This document shows, piece by piece, positions 44,050 to 53,965 of a stretch of 64,000 bases of DNA. Each line of letters begins with the position of its first letter. The stretch's first letter is position 1. The stretch comes from Gammaproteobacteria bacterium. GTDB taxonomy: Bacteria > Pseudomonadota > Gammaproteobacteria > Pseudomonadales > Azotimanducaceae. The stretch lies in the NCBI GenBank assembly GCA_026707735.1, contig JAPOWH010000002.1, positions 248,001 to 312,000 of the forward strand, written 5' to 3'. The position numbers and the translations under genes are program-made. The notes under the pieces are model-generated. The model was not told the DNA's origin, searched no databases, and saw only the letters and a program-made list of their open reading frames with translations.

Positions 44050-45243
44050 TCATCGTAGAGTTTGCTTGACGAAGTGTCTCTCAAGAGCTGCTATCGATGG
44101 CAGTTTCTTGCCCTCGATTAGGTTGAGGAACGCTCCGCCTCCCGTCGAGACATAGTCCATTTTGCTGCGCAGTCCATTGCGTTCCATCGCCGAAACGGTG
44201 TCTCCTCCACCCCCAAGCGTGTACGCGTTGGAATCGGCTATCGCCTCGGCGACAACCCGGGTTCCCTCACCAAATTGATCAAACTCAAACACTCCCATGG
44301 GGCCATTCCAAATGATGGTTCCAGCTTCTTCAAGCCGCGTAGCGAAATCTCGAGCCGTACAAGGCCCAATATCCACAACGACATCGTCGTCACGAATCTC
44401 GTGCGAAAGCCGTAGCGTTGCCCTACTGGATTTCTCCACTGATTTGCACGTCATGACGTCTGACGGTAGGGGTACGTTGGTCGCATTGGCGATGGATTTG
44501 GCCGTTTCAGCGAGTTCTGGCTCGACAAGCGAATTGCCTGTCTGGTAGCCGTGCGCAAGTAGGAACGTATTAGCCATTCCGCCACCAACCAGGATCGTGT
44601 CTGCGATTTTTGCAAGATTGTTGAGAACTTCCAGCTTTCCCGATACCTTTGCACCGCCAACCACTGCAACCAGCGGTCGTTTTGGAGACTTCATGGCTTC
44701 GAGAATCGAGTCGACTTCCTGGAGAAGCAACGGACCTGCGCAGGCGACGGTCGATAGCTCAATTGCTCCATATGTTGATGCATGGGCACGATGGGCAGTG
44801 CCGAAGGCGTCGACCACGTAGACATCACCAATAGAGGCCAAATCGCGGGCCAAGAGAGGGTCATTTCGCTCTTCGCCTTCTTCGAACCGCAGATTTTCTA
44901 CGAGCGAAGCTTTGCCAGAACTTGGTCTTGTCGTTGATCCTGGCTTGACGAAGAGCTCTCTCCAATTGACCACAAGCTCCACGCATCGGTCCAACAATGT
45001 CGAAAGGTGGCGGGCGACCGGATCCAATGAATAGTCAGGGTCGTAGTGTCCTTTAGGCCTGCCCAAATGCGAAAGCAAGACAACTTCGGCGCCGTGATCT
45101 AGACAGTGGTGGATTGTTGGTAGGACCGCTCTGATGCGTTGATCATTGTCGATTCTGGTGCCAGTTAAGGGGACATTGAGATCGGCGCGGATTACAACCC
45201 GCTTGCCGCCGATGTCAATGCTATCCAGACTGAGGAGGTTCAA
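44050..45243 (-). CDS. pgk: phosphoglycerate kinase
   Basis: A glycolysis/gluconeogenesis enzyme of 397 residues. It shows GKRVVIRADLNVPL at the N terminus, LLSHLGRPKG, VENLRFEEGE, VDAFGTAHRAHAS, VVGGAKVSGKLEVL, and the nucleotide site IWNGPMGVFEF with TLGGGGDTVSA. The start is a TTG at 45243, aligned with E. coli Pgk; it lies two bases after the tkt stop, so tkt and pgk are co-transcribed. The epd/gap gene found between them in E. coli is missing here. Confidence 0.95.
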   Translation of the reverse strand: MNLLSLDSIDIGGKRVVIRADLNVPLTGTRIDNDQRIRAVLPTIHHCLDHGAEVVLLSHLGRPKGHYDPDYSLDPVARHLSTLLDRCVELVVNWRELFVKPGSTTRPSSGKASLVENLRFEEGEERNDPLLARDLASIGDVYVVDAFGTAHRAHASTYGAIELSTVACAGPLLLQEVDSILEAMKSPKRPLVAVVGGAKVSGKLEVLNNLAKIADTILVGGGMANTFLLAHGYQTGNSLVEPELAETAKSIANATNVPLPSDVMTCKSVEKSSRATLRLSHEIRDDDVVVDIGPCTARDFATRLEEAGTIIWNGPMGVFEFDQFGEGTRVVAEAIADSNAYTLGGGGDTVSAMERNGLRSKMDYVSTGGGAFLNLIEGKKLPSIAALERHFVKQTLR

Positions 45244-45245
45244 GA

Positions 45246-47234
45246 CTAGTCCACAAGCGCACGAACGGCCTCAATTACTGAATCCGCTGTCATCCCCAGT
45301 TCGTGCATGGCAATAGAACCTGGCGCGGAAACCCCGAAGCGGTCTATCCCTACAACTTTTCCGTTCAAACCGACGAATTTGCGCCAGTAATCTGGGTGTG
45401 CCGCTTCCACTGCTACGCGCTTGCGTATCGAGGAAGGCAACACCGATTCTTGGTACTGGTCACTCTGCTCGAGAAACTTGTCGACGCTGGGCATCGACAC
45501 GACGCGAATCCCAATACCCGACTGACTTAGCTGCATGGCAGCATCTACCGCGATTTCCACTTCTGAGCCGGTCGACAGAACAATTGCTTCCAGCTTGGTA
45601 GTTTCGGCCACCAAGACGTAGCCACCTCGTTCAATGGAGTCAAGGGCATGGGGATTTCTCAGCTGTGGTTGCGTTTTCTGTCGGGTCAGAATGATCGCGG
45701 TGGGACCGCTTGTACGATCAAGCGCGCAACGCCAAGCCACTGCCGTCTCTACGCTGTCGCAGGGACGCCACACTGACATGTTTGGTGTAGTTCTCAAATT
45801 CGTAAGTTGCTCTACTGGCTGGTGCGTGGGTCCGTCTTCGCCCAACCCGACCGAATCGTGCGTGTAGACGAATATCTGTCGGAGACCCATCAATGCGGCC
45901 AGCCGTACAGCGTTTCTCGCGTATTCCATGAATACTAGAAACGTACCGGTGTATGGGATGAACCCGCCATGCAGAGCGATACCGTTCGCGATCGCGGTCA
46001 TACCAAATTCTCGGACGCCATAGTTCAAGTAGCTTCCACCGTCCCATAGCCAACCTGCACCATTCCATTGCGTATTGTTCGAACCGGTTAGATCCGCCGA
46101 ACCTCCAATCAATTCAGGCAACTTGGGACCGAGAAAGTCTAGGCAAGATCCTGATGCTTTGCGCGTTTCTAGAGGCTCCAATAAGTTTTGCTTCTCGTCT
46201 ACGAATTGGTCGAACTCTGCACGCAGGTCAACGGGAAGACTTCCAGCGGTTCGCCTTTCGAATTCCTTTGCCAGATCCGGAAATTCGCTCTTGTAGGACT
46301 CGAAGCTATCGCGCCAAATGCCCTCAGCCTGTGTACCTGTCGCACGCATGTTCCAATCGTCGTATATAGAAGTGGGGATCTCAAACGGTCCGCAATGCCA
46401 ATCGATCGCATTTCTTACGGCTCGCACTTCGTCCTCTCCTAGTGGAGATCCATGAGCGCTTGCTGTTCCACCCTTTGTAGGTGCACCGAATCCAATTGTG
46501 GTCTTGCACACGACGAGAGTTGGTTGTTCGCTGCTTGTCGTCGCTTCGGCAAGAGCTTTGCAAACTTCCTCTGTGTTGTGTCCATCGACGTTTCGTAGCA
46601 CCCGCCAACCATAGGCCTCGAACCGAGCAGCGACGTCTTCGGTAAACCAGAATTTTGTTTCCCCGTCGATGGAGATGCCGTTGTCGTCATAGATTGCAAT
46701 CAGCTTGCCAAGGCCTAACGTGCCTGCCAGCGATGCTGCCTCGTGAGAGATTCCTTCCATGAGGCATCCGTCACCAACGATAACCCACGTCCGATGGTCG
46801 ACAACTTCATGCCCCGGTCGATTGAATTCGCTGGCCAGTTTTCTCTCTGCGAGCGCCATCCCTACAGCGTTTGCGAGTCCTTGACCCAACGGTCCCGTTG
46901 TTGTTTCTATGCCTGGACATTCGCGATACTCGGGATGACCGGGTGTTTTTGAGTGCAGTTGACGAAAATTCTTGATGTCTTCAATGGAAACGTCATAGCC
47001 AGTCAGATGTAGTACTGCGTAAAGCAGCATGGACGCATGGCCGTTGGATAGGACAACGCGGTCGCGATTAATCCAATTGGGGTTGCAGGGGTTGTACTTT
47101 AGAAACTGTAGCCAAAGTGCCTCAGCGACATCGGCAAGGCCCATTGGTGCGCCAGGGTGTCCAGAATTTGCTCTTTCGACTGCATCCATCGCCAGAGCGC
47201 GAATTGCATTAGCTCGTTGCTTGCATGAAGTCAT
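45246..47234 (-). CDS. tkt: transketolase
   Basis: A thiamine-diphosphate enzyme of the pentose phosphate and Calvin-type cycles. It has 663 residues, identical in length to E. coli TktA. Visible are [26 protein letters not shown] split over the N terminus, the ThDP motif starting GDGCLMEG and ending [43 protein letters not shown] and the C-terminal [12 protein letters not shown]. The ATG at 47234 is chosen over an upstream frame that adds 25 unconserved residues. It heads the tkt-pgk pair and is divergent from metK. Confidence 0.96.
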   Translation of the reverse strand: MTSCKQRANAIRALAMDAVERANSGHPGAPMGLADVAEALWLQFLKYNPCNPNWINRDRVVLSNGHASMLLYAVLHLTGYDVSIEDIKNFRQLHSKTPGHPEYRECPGIETTTGPLGQGLANAVGMALAERKLASEFNRPGHEVVDHRTWVIVGDGCLMEGISHEAASLAGTLGLGKLIAIYDDNGISIDGETKFWFTEDVAARFEAYGWRVLRNVDGHNTEEVCKALAEATTSSEQPTLVVCKTTIGFGAPTKGGTASAHGSPLGEDEVRAVRNAIDWHCGPFEIPTSIYDDWNMRATGTQAEGIWRDSFESYKSEFPDLAKEFERRTAGSLPVDLRAEFDQFVDEKQNLLEPLETRKASGSCLDFLGPKLPELIGGSADLTGSNNTQWNGAGWLWDGGSYLNYGVREFGMTAIANGIALHGGFIPYTGTFLVFMEYARNAVRLAALMGLRQIFVYTHDSVGLGEDGPTHQPVEQLTNLRTTPNMSVWRPCDSVETAVAWRCALDRTSGPTAIILTRQKTQPQLRNPHALDSIERGGYVLVAETTKLEAIVLSTGSEVEIAVDAAMQLSQSGIGIRVVSMPSVDKFLEQSDQYQESVLPSSIRKRVAVEAAHPDYWRKFVGLNGKVVGIDRFGVSAPGSIAMHELGMTADSVIEAVRALVD

Positions 47235-47398
47235 GGCGATCTCGATATGGTGGGCGACGATATTTTGTGGTTTGCCTCCACAAACGCAAATGGACTTTGT
47301 TTGACCCATCTACGTTGCCGACTCTTCTGTCAGCAATGAATCGAAGAACTCTAGGAATGGCAGAACACTAGAATACTCGGTTGCTCTGTGGAGAAAGT

Positions 47399-48556
47399 AT
47401 GAGCACCTATAGCACTTTTACCTCTGAATCCGTTTCGGATGGGCACCCAGACAAGCTTGCAGACCGCATTTCGGATGCGATTTTGGATGCCATGCTGGCT
47501 AAGGATCCCGAATCGCGTGTGGCGTGCGAAACTCTTGTCAAGTCTGGCGTAATCGTGATCGCTGGCGAGATCAGATCCCATGCCGAAGTGGATGTTGAAG
47601 CGATTGCTCGAGATGTAGTTCGACGAACAGGTTACGTAGACGATGAAACGGGCATGGATCCGGATGCCTGCCAAATATTGAATTACCTAGGCGAGCAGTC
47701 TCCGGACATTGCCCAGGGCGTCGACGAAGGCAAAGACCATGAGCAGGGCGCGGGCGATCAGGGAATGATGTTTGGATTTGCGTGCGACGAAACGGACGTG
47801 CTCATGCCAGCTCCCATTACCTATGCGCATAGGCTTATGCAACGCCAAGCGGAGGTTAGACGTACGACGTTGGATTTTCTGCGTCCCGATGCCAAGTGTC
47901 AATTGACCTTTCGCTATGCCAACGGCAATCCAATTGCGGTCGACACGGTCGTGCTCTCCACGCAACACACACCAGAAGTTACCGAGGATCAGGTCGAGGA
48001 AGCGGTCATAGAAGAGATCATTCGTCCGACTCTTCCTGGAAATTGGTTCAATTCGAGCACCATGTGCCATATCAATCCCACTGGCAAGTTCGAGATTGGG
48101 GGACCGCAGGGCGACTGCGGGCTCACGGGTCGCAAGATTATTGTCGACACCTATGGTGGCGTGGCTCACCATGGCGGAGGCGCGTTTTCGGGAAAGGATC
48201 CATCCAAGGTGGACAGATCTGCTGCCTATGCAGTGCGCTACGCGGCAAAGAACATAGTTGCTGCGCGACTGGCAACCCGTTGCGAGATTCAAGTGAGCTA
48301 CGCAATTGGACGTGCCAAGCCAACATCGGTTTCGTTAGACACGTTTGGCACCAACCGCATTCCCAACAACGAAATCAAAACACTCATCGACGAGCACTTC
48401 GACCTCCGTCCCAAAGGACTTATTAGGATGCTTGATTTGATGAGGCCCATCTACGAGGCTACCGCTGCGTATGGACACTTTGGGCGGACCGATGTAGAGT
48501 TTCCGTGGGAGCGGGAAGATCGTGCGTCTCGTTTGGCCGATGATGCCGGTCTATAG
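47399..48556 (+). CDS. metK: S-adenosylmethionine synthetase
   Basis: Makes AdoMet from methionine and ATP. The 385-residue protein contains [16 protein letters not shown] with the catalytic His, [33 protein letters not shown] (split) and [21 protein letters not shown]. The last motif reads VAHHGGG where E. coli has MARHGGG, a variation near but not at the Lys/Asp catalytic positions. The ATG at 47399 has GGAGAAAG upstream. No SAM riboswitch is visible in the 160-base leader. metF follows after eight bases, linking methionine and folate metabolism. Confidence 0.97.
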   Translation: MSTYSTFTSESVSDGHPDKLADRISDAILDAMLAKDPESRVACETLVKSGVIVIAGEIRSHAEVDVEAIARDVVRRTGYVDDETGMDPDACQILNYLGEQSPDIAQGVDEGKDHEQGAGDQGMMFGFACDETDVLMPAPITYAHRLMQRQAEVRRTTLDFLRPDAKCQLTFRYANGNPIAVDTVVLSTQHTPEVTEDQVEEAVIEEIIRPTLPGNWFNSSTMCHINPTGKFEIGGPQGDCGLTGRKIIVDTYGGVAHHGGGAFSGKDPSKVDRSAAYAVRYAAKNIVAARLATRCEIQVSYAIGRAKPTSVSLDTFGTNRIPNNEIKTLIDEHFDLRPKGLIRMLDLMRPIYEATAAYGHFGRTDVEFPWEREDRASRLADDAGL

Positions 48557-48564
48557 TCGGAAAA

Positions 48565-49401
48565 GTGCTGGGACAACAATTCCACCTTAGCTTCGAGTTC
48601 TATCCCCCGAATTCCCAAAGGGGAGAGAACAATCTAATGCGTTCAGCGACCAGGCTAAATGGCGAGCAGCCTGATTTCTTTTCAGTGACCTATGGTGCAG
48701 GAGGATCCACTCGAACCGGAACAAAACAGACGGTGGAATCACTCTTGAAGGAGAATTGGCCCGCCGTGCCACACCTGTCCTGGGGACACACGACGCGCAA
48801 ACATGTGGTTCAGCAGATCCAAGAGTATTGCGATCTTGGCGTCAAAGCGCTTGTGCTGCTCCGAGGCGACGCGCCGTCGGGCACGGTGCCCGGCATCACA
48901 CACCATGCCTCCGAGTTGGTTGAATTGGTTCGCAGCGAATTCAACGATCAATTCGAGATATTCGTGGCAGCGTACCCTGAAACGCACCCGGATGCACCCA
49001 ATCCGTCGCGAGATATTCAATATTTGCGTCAAAAGGTCGATGCAGGAGCAAACGCCTGCTTTACTCAGTACTTTTACAACTCCGATGCGTACTTTTTCTT
49101 TGTTGACCAATGTAGGCGACAGGGAGTCGATGCTCCGATAATTCCGGGAATCATGCCCATTACGAACTATGACCGATTGGTGCGGTTCTCCAGGAACTGT
49201 GGTGCAGAAATTCCGCAATGGATTGAGAGAAAGCTCTTCGAATTCAAAGAAGATCAACAGGCACTTGAAGATTTTGGCTGCGAGGTTGTGTTAGCCTTGT
49301 GTCAACGACTTTGCGACAACGGATGTCCTGGCCTGCACTTCTACACGCTAAACCGGGCTCGGGCTACTCAACGAATACTCAAAGACCTAGCTGTGTCGTG
49401 A
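48565..49401 (+). CDS. metF: methylenetetrahydrofolate reductase
   Basis: A flavin TIM-barrel enzyme that reduces methylene-THF to methyl-THF for methionine synthesis. It has 278 residues. Recognised segments are LSFEFYPPNS (catalytic Glu), SVTYGAGGSTRTGT, LVLLRGDAPSG, VAAYPETHPDA, TQYFYN and IIPGIMPI. The start is GTG at 48565, eight bases after metK. Its last 23 bases overlap the end of the convergent CheA/ChpA-like gene. Together with the gcv genes, fau, folA and thyA it makes this window rich in one-carbon functions. Confidence 0.95.
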   Translation: MLGQQFHLSFEFYPPNSQRGENNLMRSATRLNGEQPDFFSVTYGAGGSTRTGTKQTVESLLKENWPAVPHLSWGHTTRKHVVQQIQEYCDLGVKALVLLRGDAPSGTVPGITHHASELVELVRSEFNDQFEIFVAAYPETHPDAPNPSRDIQYLRQKVDAGANACFTQYFYNSDAYFFFVDQCRRQGVDAPIIPGIMPITNYDRLVRFSRNCGAEIPQWIERKLFEFKEDQQALEDFGCEVVLALCQRLCDNGCPGLHFYTLNRARATQRILKDLAVS

Positions 49402-51283
49402 TCAAGTCGCGGAACTCATTCGCACTCAAATCGCAAGACGCTTGCGGCAAGGAAGAAAATCTGGCGTTTTCTTGAATTGTGTGCGACCCAGGACTGTCGA
49501 CAAGTACTAGACATTTCCCACGCGAAACGTCGATATGCGGTTCAATTCGCGCGAAATTCTCTAGACCGTCGAGACGCTCTGAGTGCAATTCAAATACAAG
49601 GAGAGTCGGCTGCTGCTCTTGGATTTCTGCAATAGTTGACGCGACTCCTTGCAACCTCCTGCACTCAATACTCTTACCTTTTACGGCCATCTCGAATTTT
49701 GCGGCTGTTGTTTCGGTCGTGTTGTAGAGGTATATGCGTCGCGTTGCGAGCTGACCGCATGTTGTTGGCGTCAAAATTCTAGATTTCAAATTGCGTGGCG
49801 AGAGAAAATCTAGAAGCATGATGGCCTCGGAATCTGAATTGCATAGGTTTCCAAACGTTACACCCGAACTCGACGGTTGCCGCACCATTTGAACGATTTC
49901 AAGGACTTCGTCAGCTCTGAGCGCTAAACTGCGCCCTTCTGTCTGCAGAAACACTAGCATTCCCCTATCGTTGGCATCGATGTCGTGAATTGGTTTGCCA
50001 ACACCAAGGGTCACGTAGTCGTAGCTTAAGTCCTCATATGTCACTTTGTCTAGACTGTAGTCACAATGGCCAAAAGAAGCTGGAACTACCCCTTGAATTA
50101 GATTAGCCTCGACGGCGTAGTGGTTTGAGTCGATCCTCAATTGAAGAGCAGTAAACAAGCGGGTCTCGATTGGAATGTGTACGTCGATCGAAAAACCAGA
50201 GGCCTTGTTAGGTTTTGCTTTCAGCGATCCGCCGACGCGTCTAGTTGCAGCAAGGAGGGATGCTAGTTCGCGACCAAAGGCATCAACCTCTGGTTCGTGG
50301 GAGCTTTCCGCAATGTCTCGCTCAAACGTACCTGAATCAGTCGCCAAGACTGTCGATACCGTAGCGTCCATTCGTTTTGCGTAGCGGGACTTCAATTCTT
50401 CAAAGTTGAACACGACAGCCACCTCCTCATCAGCACTTTGAACATCGACAGCCAAGAAAGCATCTATGTTGCTGACTAGTAGTTGACGAAACGCTCGAAG
50501 CAAACGCTCAAATATTGGCGAGAACAGATTTGCAGTGCTCTTGTATAAGCTGTGGCCATCTGCCGGACTGCTGAATTTAACCCGAGACTCAAGACCTCCC
50601 CCTTCTTCGTTTTCAAAGACGACTGCACGAAGGGATTTGAAGAGATTGGAAAGTTTCTCGTGGGACTGTTCTTGAACTTGGTGAACAAAGGCATTCGTTA
50701 TCCGATTGTGCTGAATTACGGCATTGGATTTTGCTCCCTCGTTGGAAGATCCAAATCGAGAACTCAGCAATTGACTACTGCTGGCAAGCTGCTCTGCGAA
50801 GGTCGCTAGGAGAGGATCTTCCACATCCTCAGGTGCCTCGATTGGGAACTTCAGCTTATGGAATACGGTGGGAGGACCAAACGTTGAATGTTCACTGCGA
50901 GGTAATTCGCTGTCGATGCCGCCAGATGCTAGAAAGTCGATCCGCTCAAGGAGTTCGTCAACTATAGCGTTGTCTTCCTCTTTTTGTGCATCAGTGTTGG
51001 TTGAGTCATGAAGATACTGGGCGACATCCGATAATGCCTGGAAACTTCCCTGAACGTCGGGAATCAATTCCTGTTGCATGCAATGCAACAGATTCTCAGT
51101 TGCGGCTAGCACCTCACCGAGGCTACCTTCGACTTTTTTTTGGGCTGAGGCGATTTTTTGGATTAGGCTCCCGGATTCGAAGTTGCGGTCATGGTGGCGT
51201 TCAAGGATCGCGAGGTCAAAAGCCACAGCCCCGACAAGGTCCAGAGCGGATTGGTCGTCAGAACTCTTCTGCATAGGCTTCAA
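49379..51283 (-). CDS. degenerate CheA/ChpA-like protein (CheW-like plus receiver-like domains)
   Basis: The protein has 634 residues. Residues about 375-495 look like the CheW-like regulatory domain of CheA/ChpA: GFSIDVHIPIETRLFTALQLRI, then NHYAVEANLIQGVV and LALRADEVLEIVQM. Residues 515-634 look like a response-regulator receiver in which the phospho-Asp position aligns with E565 (TLLVFELHSERLDGLE) and the usual KP lysine is absent. The preceding region (about 250-355) aligns with the CheA dimerisation/ATPase layout (VDAFGRELASLLAATRRVGGSL before CheW) but lacks the N-box and glycine-rich G1/G2 motifs. The N terminus is helical without an Hpt-type phospho-His. It may be a pseudokinase scaffold for pilus or chemotaxis signalling. 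No che/pil gene is adjacent. Confidence 0.65.
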   Translation of the reverse strand: MKPMQKSSDDQSALDLVGAVAFDLAILERHHDRNFESGSLIQKIASAQKKVEGSLGEVLAATENLLHCMQQELIPDVQGSFQALSDVAQYLHDSTNTDAQKEEDNAIVDELLERIDFLASGGIDSELPRSEHSTFGPPTVFHKLKFPIEAPEDVEDPLLATFAEQLASSSQLLSSRFGSSNEGAKSNAVIQHNRITNAFVHQVQEQSHEKLSNLFKSLRAVVFENEEGGGLESRVKFSSPADGHSLYKSTANLFSPIFERLLRAFRQLLVSNIDAFLAVDVQSADEEVAVVFNFEELKSRYAKRMDATVSTVLATDSGTFERDIAESSHEPEVDAFGRELASLLAATRRVGGSLKAKPNKASGFSIDVHIPIETRLFTALQLRIDSNHYAVEANLIQGVVPASFGHCDYSLDKVTYEDLSYDYVTLGVGKPIHDIDANDRGMLVFLQTEGRSLALRADEVLEIVQMVRQPSSSGVTFGNLCNSDSEAIMLLDFLSPRNLKSRILTPTTCGQLATRRIYLYNTTETTAAKFEMAVKGKSIECRRLQGVASTIAEIQEQQPTLLVFELHSERLDGLENFARIEPHIDVSRGKCLVLVDSPGSHTIQENARFSSLPQASCDLSANEFRDLITTQLGL

Positions 51284-51433
51284 ATCTTTGTCGAGTCGAA
51301 AGGTGCAACTTCTAATGAATCAATTTAATACTCACCACATTGTGCGGCGAATACAATGATCCACGGGTCAACCATTCCAAATATGGATGCGTTGACCTTC
51401 TTCTCATAGAGTCTACGAGTTTTCTTTTCCACT

Positions 51434-52552
51434 ATGCACATTGGCGTACCTCGAGAAATCAAAAAGGATGAATATCGGGTCGGTCTGACCCCCACTAGTG
51501 TGCGAGAACTGGTGAGGCACGGACATCAGGTTACAGTTGAAACCGACGCGGGACTCGTGCTCGGATTGCTTGACTCCGACTACGAGAATGCCGGTGCTCG
51601 TATTGCTGAGAGCGTTGACGAAGTGTTCGACTGCGACATGATCGTCAAAGTCAAGGAGCCGCAGCCTGAAGAAACTGATCGCTTGCGTTCACGCCAAATC
51701 CTGTTTACCTACTTGCACTTGGCTCCAAATCCTGAGCTAACGAAGCAGTTGATTGAGCGTAAGTGCACAGCGATCGCCTATGAAACGGTTACTGACTCAA
51801 ACGGCGGATTGCCGCTTTTGGCACCCATGAGCGAAGTCGCCGGTCGTATGTCAGTTCAAGCCGGTGCGCACGCTTTGGAAATTGCTCAAGGGGGAAGAGG
51901 CTCGCTCTTGGGCGGAGTACCTGGTACCCCTCCAGCCAAAGTAACCGTTCTCGGGGGAGGCGTTGTAGGCATGAATGCGGCACGGGTTGCATTGGGGATG
52001 GAAGCGGACGTCACGTTGCTCGACATCAATCTGCGTCGGCTTGCAGAATTGGACCTGTTTTTCGGGCCTGCGCTCAACACAGTCTTTTCGACAGTCGACG
52101 CGGTGCATGAGAACGTAGCAATCTCCGACTTGGTGATCGGTGCAGTGCTTGTGCCGGGGGAGCGGGCGCCGAAGCTAGTGTCAGACAAGATGGTGCAGGA
52201 CATGTACCGCGGGTCTGTGCTTGTCGACGTTGCCATCGATCAGGGCGGTTGCTTCGAAACCTCGCGTCCCACTACTCATTCGCATCCCACGTACTTAATT
52301 CACGACGTAGTTCATTACTGCGTTGCCAATATTCCAGGAGCCGTTGCACGAACAGCTACATTTGCCCTCAACAACGCCACGTTGCCATTTACGGTCAGTT
52401 TGGCGAACCAGGGGGTCGAAAAGGCGCTGTCAAAAGACCCCCATCTGCGTAATGGACTCAATGTCTACGAAGGAACGATTACGCATGCTGCGGTGGCAGA
52501 AGCCGTCGGAGAATCGCACTTTCCTGCGGATCAGTACTTTCCTACGCGCTGA
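51434..52552 (+). CDS. ald: alanine dehydrogenase
   Basis: An NAD-dependent enzyme that interconverts L-alanine and pyruvate plus ammonia. At 372 residues it has normal length. It begins MHIGVPREIKKDEYRVGLTP, with TYLHLAPN, AYETV, MSEVAGRMSVQAGA, the GGRGSLLGGVPG signature and the Rossmann motif VTVLGGGVVGMNAARVA. VDVAIDQGGCFETSRPT is also conserved. It stands alone, divergent from the ChpA-like gene and 170 bases upstream of the oxidase operon in the same direction. A catabolic role linking alanine to respiration is plausible but inferred. Confidence 0.96.
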   Translation: MHIGVPREIKKDEYRVGLTPTSVRELVRHGHQVTVETDAGLVLGLLDSDYENAGARIAESVDEVFDCDMIVKVKEPQPEETDRLRSRQILFTYLHLAPNPELTKQLIERKCTAIAYETVTDSNGGLPLLAPMSEVAGRMSVQAGAHALEIAQGGRGSLLGGVPGTPPAKVTVLGGGVVGMNAARVALGMEADVTLLDINLRRLAELDLFFGPALNTVFSTVDAVHENVAISDLVIGAVLVPGERAPKLVSDKMVQDMYRGSVLVDVAIDQGGCFETSRPTTHSHPTYLIHDVVHYCVANIPGAVARTATFALNNATLPFTVSLANQGVEKALSKDPHLRNGLNVYEGTITHAAVAEAVGESHFPADQYFPTR

Positions 52553-52722
52553 TCGACGTGCATGGCCCAGTGTCAACGCAACAAGGACCATCACAACGTG
52601 GGTTGTTGGTAAAATTGCAATTGAGTTCCCATAAGACCTCGCACATATCAAAGATGGACGCAATTTGCTGTCCCTTGCTTCGCATTTGAACAAAGTAATC
52701 CTGCAGTAGGAACCAATACCGA

Positions 52723-53853
52723 ATGCTCATAGCCGCATTGTTGTTACTGGTCGTAGTTGGATCGGTAATCTTCAATTTCTTGTCGCCTTGGACCTTTTTG
52801 GACATTGGCTCGAATTGGGCACTGATCGACATAACTGTCTACATCACATTTGTCATCTGCGGTGTGGCGTTTGTAATCCTTGGCCTATACATGGTTTGGT
52901 GGATATATAAGTACCAATACCAACCCGGACGACTAGCGGAGTACGAACCCGAAAACCCCAAATTGGAGTCCTGGCTGACCATCATTACCACGATTGGTGT
53001 AGTCGTAATGCTGGCACCTGGATTAGTTGCGTGGAATGACTATGTAACTGTGCCACCCGATGCCACTGAGTTGGAAGTCAACAGCGAGCAGTGGAGGTGG
53101 AGTTACCGGTTGCCCGGCGCAGATGGAGTTTTCGGCCATGCTCACAACAAATACATCACGGTAGACAATCCAATGGGGATAAAGGAGGACGATCCCTTCG
53201 CCGAAGACGACATCATTATCACGTCTCAAACCATTGTGATACCAATACACCGCAAGGTCAAAATCCTGCTTCGCTCGAAGGATGTATTGCACGATTTCTG
53301 GGTACCGGAAATCCGCGCCAAAATGGATTCAGTTCCGGGTATGGTCACTTACTTTTGGTTTGAGCCCATCCGCGAGGGGGTGTTTGACATTCTTTGCGCC
53401 GAGTTGTGCGGAAGAGGTCATCACACCATGCGAGGCGAAATGCAAGTCGTGTCGCTCGAAGAATATGAGACGTGGTTGGACGCGCAAGTGACTTGGGCCG
53501 AGTACAAGTCCGGTACATTGCCGCTAAGCGATGAAGCACAGAAGGGTAGAAGCGTGGCGTCCGAGGGTGGATGTTTCGCATGCCACACGCTAGACGGTTC
53601 AACGGCGGTCGGTCCAACGTGGAAGGGACTTTGGGGAACAATCGTCGAGTTGGAAGATGGGTCTTCGGTTCTCGTAGACGAGGAGTACGTGCGGGAATCG
53701 ATTGCAGATCCCAATGCGAAGATTCGCAAAGGGTTTGCCCCTGGCATGGTTGCCGAGGAACTCAATGATGAGGACTTTTCAGCGCTTATTGACTTTTTGA
53801 AGGAATTGGTTCCAGCAGAAGAGACGTCAGAGGAAGGCGCCGTCCAAGAATAA
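52723..53853 (+). CDS. ctaC: cytochrome c oxidase subunit II with fused cytochrome c domain
   Basis: Carries the CuA electron-entry site of an aa3-type oxidase. Three hydrophobic segments lie in the first 105 residues. The cupredoxin domain has SKDVLHDFWVP with H190 and CAELCGRGHHTM with C225, C229, H233 and M236 as CuA ligands. A cytochrome c domain follows from about residue 265, with heme motif CFACH (C284, C287, H288) and a candidate axial Met in KGFAPGMV. The fused heme marks a caa3-like subunit II. It has 376 residues and is first in ctaC-ctaD-ctaE-subunit IV. No Cox11, Sco or heme A synthase gene is in view. Confidence 0.95.
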   Translation: MLIAALLLLVVVGSVIFNFLSPWTFLDIGSNWALIDITVYITFVICGVAFVILGLYMVWWIYKYQYQPGRLAEYEPENPKLESWLTIITTIGVVVMLAPGLVAWNDYVTVPPDATELEVNSEQWRWSYRLPGADGVFGHAHNKYITVDNPMGIKEDDPFAEDDIIITSQTIVIPIHRKVKILLRSKDVLHDFWVPEIRAKMDSVPGMVTYFWFEPIREGVFDILCAELCGRGHHTMRGEMQVVSLEEYETWLDAQVTWAEYKSGTLPLSDEAQKGRSVASEGGCFACHTLDGSTAVGPTWKGLWGTIVELEDGSSVLVDEEYVRESIADPNAKIRKGFAPGMVAEELNDEDFSALIDFLKELVPAEETSEEGAVQE

Positions 53854-53965
53854 AGTGAGATTGACCGAGACACGTTTGCGATATCGGCGCCGCCGAAACA
53901 ATACCCGGTTACTCATGCGTGATCCATCGCATCGAGAGATGCTGTGAGGTAGTAAAGAAAGAGAC

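Noticed and set aside
47310-47398. SAM riboswitch before metK
   Set aside because: No SAM-riboswitch-like conserved core or terminator is visible in this short leader.
47687-48292. Minus-strand frame of 201 codons
   Set aside because: Antisense to metK with no recognisable features.
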